This document shows, in pieces, positions 1 through 7,013 of a stretch of 20,786 bases of DNA (positions within the stretch are counted from its first letter, which is position 1; every line of letters begins with the position of its first letter). A model generated the notes under the pieces. The model worked only from the letters and a program-made list of their open reading frames with translations. It did no database searches and was not told where the DNA came from. This DNA comes from an uncultured Gemmatimonadota bacterium (GTDB taxonomy: Bacteria; Gemmatimonadota; Gemmatimonadetes; Gemmatimonadales; GWC2-71-9): the NCBI GenBank assembly GCA_946479825.1, contig CAMLHU010000008.1:1-20786 (forward strand). Reading direction: 5' to 3'. The translations under genes and the position numbers were made by a program.

Positions 1-1184
1 GTGGCACCACCGCCGACGGCCGCCGCCCGGGGGTCGCCGAGGGCGAGGTCGGCGGCGTCGAGCGTGGCGGCAGGCGCCAGGACGGCCGCGCGCTCGAGGG
101 CGTTCCGCAGCTCGCGGACGTTGCCGGGCCACGGGTACTCGCGGAGGCGGGCCAGCGCGCGCGACGTGAGGCGGAGCGACCGGCCCTGGCGGGCCGCGGC
201 CTGGGCCAGGAAGTGCGCGGCCAGCGCCGGCACGTCCTCCGGCCGCTCCCGGAGCGGCGGCAGGTGGAGCCGCACGACGTTGAGCCGATAGAACAGGTCG
301 TCGCGGAAGCGGCCGTCGCGGACCAGCTCGTCGAGCTCCCGCGCCGTCGCCGCGACGACCCGCACGTCCACCTTCCGCTCCTGCCCGTCGCCCACCCGGC
401 GGATCGCCCCCTCCTCGAGCGCACGGAGCAGCTTCGGCTGGAGCGCGAGCGGCAGTTCCCCCACCTCGTCGAGCAGCAGGGTCCCGCCGTCGGCCTCCTC
501 GAACAGGCCCCGCCGATCTTCCGTCGCGCCGGTGAACGCGCCGCGCCGATGCCCGAAGAGCTCCGACTCCATCAGCGACTCGGGGATGGCGGCGCAGTTG
601 ACGGCCACGAACCGCGCGGCGGCGCGCGGACTCCGCTGGTGGATGAACCGGGCGACGAGTTCCTTGCCGGTGCCGCTCTCCCCGGTGATGAGCACCGTGG
701 TCGCATGCCCCGCCACCCGGGTGGCGAGCTCGAGCACCCGGCGCATCGCCGCGCTCTCGGCCACGAGCCCGCTCCCGCCGGTGGCCACGGCGGCCCGGAG
801 TTCGGCGACCTCGCTCCGGAGCCGCTCGCGCTCCTCCGCCTTCCGCAGCGTGAACAGCACCTCGTCGGGGCGGAACGGCTTGTGGAGGTAGTCGTACGCC
901 CCCTCGCGCATCGCGTCGAGCGCGGCGTCCTCGTTGCCGTAGGCGCTCATCATCACGAGCAGCGCCGACCCGCCGGCCGCCCGGTACCGGCGGAGGAACT
1001 CCCGGCCCTCGAGTCCCGGCATCCGGACGTCGCACAGGATCAGGTCAAAGGCGCCGGCCGTCGCGCGTTCGAGCGCCCGGATGGGATCGCCTTCGGCGTC
1101 CACGGCGTACCCGGCCTCGCCGAGCAGGAGGCCGAGCGACTGACGCAGGCCGGGATCGTCGTCCACCACGAGCACGCGGGTCAC
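1..1184 (-). CDS. NtrC-family sigma-54-dependent response regulator (3' end outside window)
   Basis: Cytoplasmic transcription activator that, when phosphorylated, would use ATP hydrolysis to open sigma-54 RNA polymerase complexes. My translation from GTG 1184 gives 394 codons with no stop before the window edge. The receiver domain spans about residues 1-115, with acidic VDDD near the start, phospho-acceptor Asp52 in CDVRMPG and Lys102 in LHKPF. The AAA+ domain starts near 140: Walker A GESGTGKE (168-175), a canonical GAFTGA sigma-54 loop (215-220), Walker B LLLDEVGE (236-243), and the PWPGNVREL motif near 351-359. The Fis-type DNA-binding helix-turn-helix would lie beyond the edge. The start overlaps the stop of the histidine kinase upstream (GTGA, 1181-1184), so the two are almost certainly co-translated partners. 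Its target is not visible; the pilin genes at the head of the same co-directional run are one candidate. Confidence 0.93.
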   Translation of the reverse strand, partial: MTRVLVVDDDPGLRQSLGLLLGEAGYAVDAEGDPIRALERATAGAFDLILCDVRMPGLEGREFLRRYRAAGGSALLVMMSAYGNEDAALDAMREGAYDYLHKPFRPDEVLFTLRKAEERERLRSEVAELRAAVATGGSGLVAESAAMRRVLELATRVAGHATTVLITGESGTGKELVARFIHQRSPRAAARFVAVNCAAIPESLMESELFGHRRGAFTGATEDRRGLFEEADGGTLLLDEVGELPLALQPKLLRALEEGAIRRVGDGQERKVDVRVVAATARELDELVRDGRFRDDLFYRLNVVRLHLPPLRERPEDVPALAAHFLAQAAARQGRSLRLTSRALARLREYPWPGNVRELRNALERAAVLAPAATLDAADLALGDPRAAAVGGGA

Positions 1185-2317
1185 GCGGCCTCCGTGGCCG
1201 AAGGAAGGAAGACCCGGAAGACGGCGCCGCCCTCGCGCCCCCGGTCCACCCAGACCAGGCCGCCGGCGTCGTGCACCGTGCGGGCCACGATGGCAAGGCC
1301 GAGCCCGGTGCCTTCGCCCGGCGGCTTGGTGGTATAGAACGGATCGAAGATGCGCTCGCGCTCGGCGTCGGGAACGCCGGGCCCTTCGTCGGCGACGTAG
1401 ATGAGCACGCCGGACCGCTCGAGCGGAAGGTCGGGGCGACGGGGCCGCACCTCGCGCACGCGGCGCGAGACCACGTCCACGCCGTCCGGGTCGCCGGCTC
1501 GGCGGGGGAAGGTGAGCCCGGCGGCGGCCGCCTGCGCGCCGACCCAGATGCGTCCGTCGGCCCGGGCGTCGCGGGCGTTGAGGACGAGGTTCACGAGCAC
1601 CTGTTCCAGGGCGTGGGCCTCGAGCCCGACGGGGGCGAGCCCGTCGGCCACGTCGAGGGCGAGGGCGTGTCCCTGCAGGGCGCCCTGGTCGGTGAGGAAC
1701 GCGGTGGTGGCGCGGATGACGCGCGCGGCGTCGGCGGGCGCCGGGGCCCGGCCGCGGGGGCGGGCGTAATCCAGCAACCCTTCGACGATGCGATCCATCC
1801 GTTCGATCTCGCGGTGCATCGCCCCGGTCAGCTCGGCGTCGCCGCCGCGCCGGCGCAGGACCTCGACGTAGTTGCCGAGTGCGCCGAGCGGATTGCGGAT
1901 CTCGTGGGCCACGCCGGCGGCCAGCCGGCCGACCGCCGCGAGTTTCTCCGCGCGGACCACCTGGCCCTGCGCATCGAGGAGCCGGGCGGCCATCACCCGG
2001 AAGCGCTCGCCGAGCGCGGCGAAGTCGGTGGTGTCGAAGGTGACCGCTGGAGGCTCCTGGCCCGCGGCCAGCGCGTCGGCCTGGTCGGCGAGGAGCCGGA
2101 GCGGGCGGAGGATGCGCTGGCGAACGAGCCACGCGCCGAAGACCACGACCACCGCGGTGCTGCCGAGCCAGAGGAAGAGCAACGCCCACGCCGTGGTCCC
2201 CGGGTCCTGGCGCGCGAGGAGGATCGCGCTCGCGCCGACGAGGAGCACCGCAGCGGAGGCGAGGAAGGCGAAGCTGAAGAGGAGTTCGCCGCGGAGGGAG
2301 CGGCGCGGGGCCGGCAT
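1181..2317 (-). CDS. Membrane sensor histidine kinase (NtrB/ZraS-like, no PAS domain)
   Basis: Inner-membrane sensor kinase, 378 aa, expected to phosphorylate the overlapping NtrC-type regulator. Two hydrophobic segments (about 12-34 and 42-64) enclose only a very short loop, so there is no real periplasmic sensor domain. A HAMP-like linker follows (about 66-120). The HisKA dimerisation helix carries phospho-acceptor His138 in AHEIRNPLG. The HATPase domain has an N-box (LVNLVLNARDA, Asn247), G1 DEGPG (310-314), an FDPFYTTK F-box (324-331) and G2 GTGLGL (336-341), so all catalytic boxes are present. The ATG at 2317 has no clear Shine-Dalgarno. It lies 42 bp after the stop of the glycosyltransferase gene. 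The stimulus cannot be deduced; with such short loops it may be sensed in the membrane or through a partner. Confidence 0.93.
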   Translation of the reverse strand: MPAPRRSLRGELLFSFAFLASAAVLLVGASAILLARQDPGTTAWALLFLWLGSTAVVVVFGAWLVRQRILRPLRLLADQADALAAGQEPPAVTFDTTDFAALGERFRVMAARLLDAQGQVVRAEKLAAVGRLAAGVAHEIRNPLGALGNYVEVLRRRGGDAELTGAMHREIERMDRIVEGLLDYARPRGRAPAPADAARVIRATTAFLTDQGALQGHALALDVADGLAPVGLEAHALEQVLVNLVLNARDARADGRIWVGAQAAAAGLTFPRRAGDPDGVDVVSRRVREVRPRRPDLPLERSGVLIYVADEGPGVPDAERERIFDPFYTTKPPGEGTGLGLAIVARTVHDAGGLVWVDRGREGGAVFRVFLPSATEAA

Positions 2318-2359
2318 GGGGTCAAAGATGCCGGGAACGGGGGCGGAGCGGGAGGGCGT

Positions 2360-3943
2360 TCAGGGGAGCGGCCGCCAGTCGAGCGCCAGCGCCGCACTGC
2401 CGCCCGCGAGGTCGGCAGCCGGGCGCACGGTGACCGCCGCGGTGGCGAGGAGGGCCTGCAGCCGGCCCGCGACGACGTCGGCGCGACCCGGTACGACCAC
2501 GAAGCCCGGGCGGAAGTATTCCAGGATGGCCCGGAGGTCGTCGTCGCCGTGTGTGTCCGTCCCCGGGGCGAGGTAATCGGTCGCCCGCCAGGTCCGGAGC
2601 GGGATGGTCCGCCGGCCCGAGTAGAGATAGACCATCGGGTCGTACGGCGTCGCGATGACGGCGTCGGGCGGCGTCTCGCTCCGCGCCCACGCGACGATCG
2701 GCTGCGCGGTCGCGATGGATGAGAGCTGCGAACGCTCCCATCCGCGGGTCGCGAGCCCCAGGATCATGGTGCGCGCGTAGCCCGCCGTCACGAGTGCGAC
2801 GCCGACTGCGCCGATCCACCGCAGCGCGGACAACGCCGTGGCGCGTTGGTGGATGCCGCCGATGAGGGTCGTTCCACCGATCGCCAGGATGCCGACCACG
2901 AGCGGCCAGATCCCCCACAGGAACCGGGACGGGTCGTAGGGCCAGGCGAGGATCGTCACACCGTAGAATGCGATGAAGAGCGCGAGCGCTGGCGCGCGGC
3001 GCCAGGTGGTCCGCAGACCCGCCGTCAGGATGGCGACCAGTGCGCCGGCGACCGGCAGGGTCCACCACGATGCCGGCCAGGGCGCGAACAGGGCCCGCAC
3101 CGTCCGGCCGAGCGCCAGGACGTTGGCCCACACCACGGCGGCGACGAAGCCGGGGCCGCGTTGGTGCAGGGCGTCGAGGTAGTAGCCGAGATAGGACCCG
3201 TACGCCACGCCGAGCGGGCCGAGGCCGGCGGGTGGGTGCATCGCGCCCCAGGCCACCCACGGTCCGACCACGGCGAGCGTGACGAGGGTGATGATGCCGG
3301 CGTCGCGATATCGGCGCTGTACGCAGGCAGCGACGACGGCCGCCAGGGGAGCTGCGATGGCGATGGTGCGGACGAGCACCGCGACGCCTCCCAGAAGCCC
3401 GACGACCGCGGCTCGGCCGGACCGGGCCCCGTCGCCGGGCGGTGGAGTCGCCGCCCACAGGGTGGCGACGATCAGGACGAAGCCCAGCGGCTCGGAAAGC
3501 AGCAGCGTGGAGACGGCCAGGACCGGCGTGGCGACGGCCCCCGCGACCGCGGCCGTCACCGCGACGGGCGTCGGCACCCTGCCCCACCCGATCAGCGCGA
3601 CCGCAATGGCCGCCGCCGCGGCACCGAGCGCGATGGCGTTGAGCGCGAGTCCCCAAGCGGCGACGCCGGCGACCGATCCGGTCAGGCGCCAGGCGAGGGC
3701 CAGGACGGCGGGATACCCCGGGGGATAGTGGCCGGGTGCCGGCGCGCCGGGCCAGCTGACGTAGCGGAGGCCGTGGCCGGTGGCGAGCGCGCGCCCGAGG
3801 ATCGCGTAGAACCCGTCGTCGATGTAGGCGCCGACGGGGGCGCCGGTGCGGGCCCACCACGCCACCGCGACCACGATCGCGGCGGTGCACGCCGCGGCGA
3901 CCAGGGGTCCGACCGCGCGGTCCGGCGAGGCCGGTGACGTCAT
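2360..3943 (-). CDS. Multi-pass membrane glycosyltransferase, GT-C fold (GT39/ArnT-like)
   Basis: Predicted integral membrane enzyme of 527 aa. It has roughly ten or more hydrophobic segments and a hydrophilic C-terminal tail of about 130 residues that should face the periplasm. GT-C hallmarks are an acidic pair in the first periplasmic loop (YIDDGFY, Asp42-Asp43) and the following HYPPGYP motif (72-78), as in ArnT/PMT-type enzymes that take a sugar from polyprenyl phosphate. Substrate and acceptor cannot be read from sequence. The gene starts 48 bp after the stop of the second pilin and runs in the same direction, which makes shared transcription with the pilins plausible and pilin or surface glycosylation a reasonable guess. 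The ATG at 3943 has no obvious Shine-Dalgarno. Confidence 0.85.
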   Translation of the reverse strand: MTSPASPDRAVGPLVAAACTAAIVVAVAWWARTGAPVGAYIDDGFYAILGRALATGHGLRYVSWPGAPAPGHYPPGYPAVLALAWRLTGSVAGVAAWGLALNAIALGAAAAAIAVALIGWGRVPTPVAVTAAVAGAVATPVLAVSTLLLSEPLGFVLIVATLWAATPPPGDGARSGRAAVVGLLGGVAVLVRTIAIAAPLAAVVAACVQRRYRDAGIITLVTLAVVGPWVAWGAMHPPAGLGPLGVAYGSYLGYYLDALHQRGPGFVAAVVWANVLALGRTVRALFAPWPASWWTLPVAGALVAILTAGLRTTWRRAPALALFIAFYGVTILAWPYDPSRFLWGIWPLVVGILAIGGTTLIGGIHQRATALSALRWIGAVGVALVTAGYARTMILGLATRGWERSQLSSIATAQPIVAWARSETPPDAVIATPYDPMVYLYSGRRTIPLRTWRATDYLAPGTDTHGDDDLRAILEYFRPGFVVVPGRADVVAGRLQALLATAAVTVRPAADLAGGSAALALDWRPLP

Positions 3944-3991
3944 GTTCGGTGGTGGATCAGGTGCGACAGGCGGGAGGGCGCGGCGCGGACG

Positions 3992-4381
3992 TCAGTTGCA
4001 GGCGAGCACACCGGAGGTGGTGGCCGGCGCGACCGCGGCGCCGTTGCCGACGAAGAGCGCGCAGGTCTTGGTGGTCGCCGGATTGGTGGCCGTGGCGCCC
4101 CAGCCGCTCGAGTCGGCGCGGGCGATGGAGATGGCGTTGTTGCCGGAGGTATGGAGGCTCAGCACGCCGACGAGATCGGTGCCGCCGTAGTACCCGTAAT
4201 GGTCGTACGAATACGCTTCCTCGGCCACGGCCAGGTTGCGCAGATCGGACTTCATCGAGGCGACGATCGCCTCGCCCTTGGAGGCGTTGTACTTCGGGAT
4301 GGCGATCGCGGCCAGGATGCCGATGATCACCACCACGATGAGCAACTCGATCAGGGTGAAGCCGTTCCGATCGCGCGCCAT
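3992..4381 (-). CDS. Type IV pilin-like protein (second copy)
   Basis: Secreted, membrane-anchored pilin precursor of 129 aa. Class III signal: short basic leader MARDRN-G, cleavage between Gly7 and Phe8, then FTLIELL with the conserved Glu at position 5 of the mature chain, followed by a hydrophobic helix to about residue 31. The variable C-terminal part is Ala/Thr/Ser-rich, with a cysteine pair (Cys107, Cys128) that could close the D-loop. I chose ATG 4381 over an in-frame upstream start 21 codons earlier because it gives a normal pilin leader and has GAGGG eight bases upstream. The N-terminal helix is essentially identical to that of the neighbouring pilin, and both share S-K-S-D-L-R-N-L, so the pair looks like a tandem duplication whose C-terminal halves have diverged. 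Confidence 0.92.
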   Translation of the reverse strand: MARDRNGFTLIELLIVVVIIGILAAIAIPKYNASKGEAIVASMKSDLRNLAVAEEAYSYDHYGYYGGTDLVGVLSLHTSGNNAISIARADSSGWGATATNPATTKTCALFVGNGAAVAPATTSGVLACN

Positions 4382-4431
4382 TCGGGCAGCCCTCGGGTAG
4401 GCAACGGGAAAGGGATGGGGCCGGATGCGAG

Positions 4432-4458
4432 TCGGGCCGGCCACGAAAGCCGGCCCGA
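4432..4458 (-). terminator. Perfect 10-bp hairpin between the two pilin genes (attenuator or processing stem)
   Basis: TCGGGCCGGC at 4432-4441 pairs without mismatch with GCCGGCCCGA at 4449-4458 around a 7-nt loop. It begins 26 nt downstream of the first pilin's stop in the minus-strand transcript, where a partial terminator or an mRNA-stabilising stem would raise first-pilin output over the genes downstream. No T-tract follows, so it is not a classical intrinsic terminator. Confidence 0.5.
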
Positions 4459-4483
4459 TCGCACCGCTTGGATCAGCCCGACT

Positions 4484-4852
4484 TCAGCAGCCGATGACGC
4501 CGTCGTTCGTGGCGCCACCACCGACCGCGACCGTGCACGAGGTCGAACCGCTCGTGATCGAGCTGTTCGAGACGGACGCGGTGTAGCCGCTGGTCCCGAC
4601 CACGGCCGCCGTGTAGGTGTTCCCCGTCGAGACGGCGAAGACCGAGGTCGACAGCGAGCTGGTGTACTGCGAGTAGTCCGAGAAGTAGCTCTCCTCGGCG
4701 GTCATCAGGTTCCGGAGGTCGGACTTGACCGAGGCCAGCTTGGCCTTGTCCTTCGTCGCCGCGAACTTCGGGATCGCGATCGCGGCGAGGATGCCGATGA
4801 TCACGACCACGATGAGCAGCTCGATGAGCGTAAAGCCCTTACGGTTCAGCAT
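4484..4852 (-). CDS. pilA: Type IV major-pilin-like protein (promoter-proximal copy)
   Basis: Pilin precursor of 122 aa for a type IV pilus or pilus-like fibre. Leader MLNRKG is cut between Gly6 and Phe7; FTLIELL with mature Glu5 and a long hydrophobic helix to about residue 28 follow. The mature C-terminal region is strikingly rich in Ser, Thr, Tyr and Gly, with Cys106 and the terminal Cys122 as a likely disulfide pair. An upstream in-frame GTG (4858) is possible. ATG 4852 is preferred because AGGAG (4862-4858) sits five bases before it and would overlap the GTG. A sigma-54-type promoter lies about 70 bp upstream. Position first after that promoter and the strong ribosome site suggest the abundant, major subunit; the name pilA rests on this and on the N-terminal family signature. 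No pilus assembly genes are in view. Confidence 0.92.
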   Translation of the reverse strand: MLNRKGFTLIELLIVVVIIGILAAIAIPKFAATKDKAKLASVKSDLRNLMTAEESYFSDYSQYTSSLSTSVFAVSTGNTYTAAVVGTSGYTASVSNSSITSGSTSCTVAVGGGATNDGVIGC

Positions 4853-4857
4853 ACTCA

Positions 4858-4862
4858 CTCCT
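4858..4862 (-). promoter_or_regulatory. Shine-Dalgarno AGGAG deciding the pilA start
   Basis: AGGAG five bases before ATG 4852. It is one of the few strong ribosome sites in the window. It overlaps the alternative upstream GTG at 4858-4856, arguing for the ATG start. Confidence 0.75.
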
Positions 4863-4918
4863 GGGTGTGGTGAGATGGGGTGGCACGGCCCGCTGGTGCA
4901 AACGGACGGTCCCTCACC

Positions 4919-4935
4919 GGCAACATCGATGCCAA
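4919..4935 (-). promoter_or_regulatory. Sigma-54 (-24/-12) promoter of the pilin genes
   Basis: Read on the minus strand, TTGGCATCGATGTTGCC matches the RpoN consensus TGGCAC-N5-TTGC closely: TGGCA and TTGC are intact, and the invariant GG (4933-4932) and GC (4921-4920) are exactly ten bases apart. Transcription would start near 4908, giving a leader of about 55 nt to ATG 4852. Pilin genes driven by sigma-54 and the activator PilR are well established in Pseudomonas and Myxococcus, and a PilS/PilR-like pair is encoded at 16540-19595. Confidence 0.75.
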
Positions 4936-4950
4936 TCCCTGTAAGAAACC

Positions 4951-4973
4951 TTCAACAGATTATCTTTCAACAG
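4951..4973. repeat. Direct repeat TTCAACAG x2, 15 bp apart, upstream of the sigma-54 promoter
   Basis: TTCAACAG at 4951-4958 and again at 4966-4973. The repeats lie about 40-65 bp upstream of the inferred pilin transcription start, in an A+T-rich patch. They could be a binding site for an activator or another regulator. The distance is shorter than typical sigma-54 enhancer sites, and the assignment is inference. Confidence 0.45.
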
Positions 4974-5104
4974 GTTACACGCTGGCACAGATTTGGGGAC
5001 GGGGGCTCGCCAGCTCGATCGGTCTGGCATTATGCCGGGAAGCTCGACCCCCACAATGTCGTCATCGGGCGTCGGGACCCGTGGTGCGGTGGCCCCGTGG
5101 GGCA

Positions 5105-5124
5105 CCGGACTTGCGCAAATCCGG
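5105..5124. repeat. 20-bp near-perfect palindrome
   Basis: CCGGACTTGCGCAAATCCGG is self-complementary except for one mismatched pair. It lies about 105 bp upstream of the GTG at 5229 and five bases before another palindrome. It could be an operator for the plus-strand genes; no protein can be assigned. Confidence 0.4.
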
Positions 5125-5128
5125 GGCC

Positions 5129-5144
5129 GCCGATCATGATCGGC
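5129..5144. repeat. 16-bp perfect palindrome, candidate operator
   Basis: GCCGATCATGATCGGC reads identically on both strands. It lies 84 bp upstream of the TMTC-like gene. A dimeric repressor or activator site is the simplest reading; chance in this GC-rich DNA cannot be excluded. Confidence 0.45.
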
Positions 5145-5188
5145 TCGCACATCTCGTTGTTCCGCAACGCCTTACATGACAGATTGGC

Positions 5189-5205
5189 CGGCGCGACTCG
5201 CGCCG
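5189..5205 (+). repeat. 7-bp stem hairpin just before the TMTC-like gene
   Basis: CGGCGCG pairs with CGCGCCG around an ACT loop. It ends 14 bases before the GGAGG ribosome site (5220-5224). If transcribed, it would sit in the 5' leader and might affect transcript stability. Confidence 0.35.
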
Positions 5206-5228
5206 AGCCCTGACCTGATGGAGGCAAC

Positions 5229-7010
5229 GTGCACGGACCCGTGCCGTCTTCGGGGTTGATCCGCTCCTTCCGGGAATGGGCGTCCGAACTCTGGCCCTGG
5301 GGCGTCATCGCGATCGCCCTGGCGATCGTGTCGATGGGCGCGGTCGCGGGTCATCGGTACTGGCTGCAGGACGAGATCCCGATCATCCAGCAGCACGACC
5401 TGATCCACCACGTCTCCGGCCTCTGGCTGCCGTTCGTGAGCGCCTACTGGCCCCCGCCGTTCGGCGCCGATCTCTACCGTCCGCTGTCCCTGGCGTTCTA
5501 CTGCCTGCAGTGGCTGGCCGGCGACGGCGCCGTGCTGCCCTTCCACCTCCTCAACCTCGTCCTGTACCTGCTCTGCGTGAGCGTGGTGTGGCGGTTCGCG
5601 CGCCAGCTGCTCCCGGTCCCGGGGGCGTTCGTGGCGGCCGCGCTCTTCGCGGTCCACCCGGTCCACGTCGAAGCCGTCGCGCTCAGCGTGAACCAGAGCG
5701 AGGTGCTGGTCGGGCTGCTGCTGGTCTCGGCGACCGCGGCCTACGTGGATTGGCGCCGATCCGGCGAGGCCGACCCGCGGCGTCCGTGGGTCATCCTGGC
5801 CATCTACCTGGTCGCGTGCCTGGTCAAGGAAAGCGCGATCGTCCTCCCCGCGATCTTCCTGGCGGCGGAGCTGACGATCATCGCCGACCCGACGCCCTTC
5901 CTCCGGCGCGTCGACCGCCTCCGGCCCTGGGGCCTTGGGATGGCGCTCATCGCGGTGGCGTTCGTCGGCGTCCGGACGCTGGTGCTCCGGAGCTTCGTCG
6001 GGAGCTTCACGGCGGAGGGGCTGTACGGCCTCGACTGGTGGGGCCGGGTCAATACGATGATCGGGATCGTGCCGCGCTGGGCCACGCTGATGCTCTGGCC
6101 GGCGCACCTGCAGGAGGACTACTCACCCGCCGAGATCGTCGGGACGAGCCACTGGGGCCTGGACCAGACGGTCGGCGTCCTGATCCTGCTGGTGACGCTG
6201 GTGCTCCTCGTACGGAGCTGGCGGCGCCAGCCGGTCGCGGCGTTCGGGATCCTCTGGTTCTTCATCGGGATCTTCCCGGTGAGCAACATCGTGGTGCCCA
6301 CGGGGATCGTCCTCGCGGAGCGGACGCTGTTCCTTCCTTCGCTCGGGGTCACGCTGGCGCTCGGCGCGCTGGTAGCCCCGCTCGGAGCGCGGATCGCCGC
6401 CGCGGGACAGGACGGCGCGCGCCGGGCCCGCTACGGCGGCGCGGCGCTGCTCGTCCTGCTGCTGGCCGCGGGGACCGCCCGGAGCGTCGACCGGATGGCG
6501 GTCTGGCGGGACATGCGCACGCTCTGGGGCCAGTCGATGCTCGACGCGCCCCTGAGCTATCGCGTCAACGAGGCGTTCGCGTACGTCCTGCTGCACATCG
6601 GCGAGCCGGACCGATTCGAGCACTACCTCCGGGCCGCCATCCAGTACCACGGTCACGCCACGCGGCTCAACACCGAGCTCGCCGACTGGCTCCGGCTCCA
6701 CGACCGTTGCCCGGAGGCCGTCCCGCTCTACACCGAGGCGCTGAAGCTCCTGCCGGAGAACGAGCGGGCCCGGTCGTCCGAGCTGGCGTGCCTGTTCGTG
6801 CTCGGCCGATATCGGGAGGCGTGGCACGTGGCCACCCTCGGGCGCGCGTATCTCCCTGAAAGCAAGGTCCTCCGCCGCTTCCAGCTCCTGAGCGACAGCA
6901 TGGCGCTCGCCCATCCGTCGGGCCCGGGGTTCAGGATCACGATCGACTCGGCCGCCGCCGGCCTGGTCGTCGTAGGTCCGCCGGTCGCGGCGGGCCAGCC
7001 GGCGCGCTGA
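5229..7010 (+). CDS. TMTC-like GT-C membrane glycosyltransferase with TPR-like C-terminus
   Basis: Predicted 593-aa inner-membrane protein with about ten or more hydrophobic segments up to about residue 430, then a soluble helical tail (about 440-545) whose spacing resembles TPR repeats. Diagnostic motifs are acidic LQDE in the first loop (Asp48-Glu49), YRPLSLAF (83-90), HPVHVEAVA (143-151) and VKESA near 200. This combination is typical of bacterial relatives of TMTC proteins, whose animal members are protein O-mannosyltransferases. The bacterial acceptor is unknown. GTG 5229 is supported by GGAGG four bases upstream; an ATG at 5218 is out of frame. It is divergent from the pilins across a shared regulatory gap and is followed after 3 bp by another GT-C gene. 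Confidence 0.85.
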   Translation: MHGPVPSSGLIRSFREWASELWPWGVIAIALAIVSMGAVAGHRYWLQDEIPIIQQHDLIHHVSGLWLPFVSAYWPPPFGADLYRPLSLAFYCLQWLAGDGAVLPFHLLNLVLYLLCVSVVWRFARQLLPVPGAFVAAALFAVHPVHVEAVALSVNQSEVLVGLLLVSATAAYVDWRRSGEADPRRPWVILAIYLVACLVKESAIVLPAIFLAAELTIIADPTPFLRRVDRLRPWGLGMALIAVAFVGVRTLVLRSFVGSFTAEGLYGLDWWGRVNTMIGIVPRWATLMLWPAHLQEDYSPAEIVGTSHWGLDQTVGVLILLVTLVLLVRSWRRQPVAAFGILWFFIGIFPVSNIVVPTGIVLAERTLFLPSLGVTLALGALVAPLGARIAAAGQDGARRARYGGAALLVLLLAAGTARSVDRMAVWRDMRTLWGQSMLDAPLSYRVNEAFAYVLLHIGEPDRFEHYLRAAIQYHGHATRLNTELADWLRLHDRCPEAVPLYTEALKLLPENERARSSELACLFVLGRYREAWHVATLGRAYLPESKVLRRFQLLSDSMALAHPSGPGFRITIDSAAAGLVVVGPPVAAGQPAR

Positions 7011-7013
7011 CCG

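Larger units (their letters stand above)
4853..5228. other. 376-bp divergent intergenic regulatory region
   Basis: The longest gene-free stretch in the window. It separates the pilin run (minus) from the TMTC-like gene (plus). It holds the pilin ribosome site, a sigma-54-type promoter, a direct repeat, a locally A+T-rich patch around 4941-4980, and at least five dyads between 5024 and 5205. I see no convincing small ORF: the open frames through it use no ribosome site and resemble no protein I know. Confidence 0.7.

Noticed and set aside
1271..2722. Plus-strand open frame of about 480 codons
   Set aside because: Opposite the histidine kinase and the end of the GT-C gene, with only charged low-complexity sequence.
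4983..4997. TGGCACAGATTTGGG on the plus strand as a divergent sigma-54 promoter for the TMTC-like gene
   Set aside because: It has a good -24 half but lacks the essential GC of the -12 element, and lies over 230 bp from the start codon.
5218..5220. ATG as start of the TMTC-like gene
   Set aside because: It is out of frame with the GTG 5229 frame, and the GGAGG that overlaps its last base sits correctly for the GTG.
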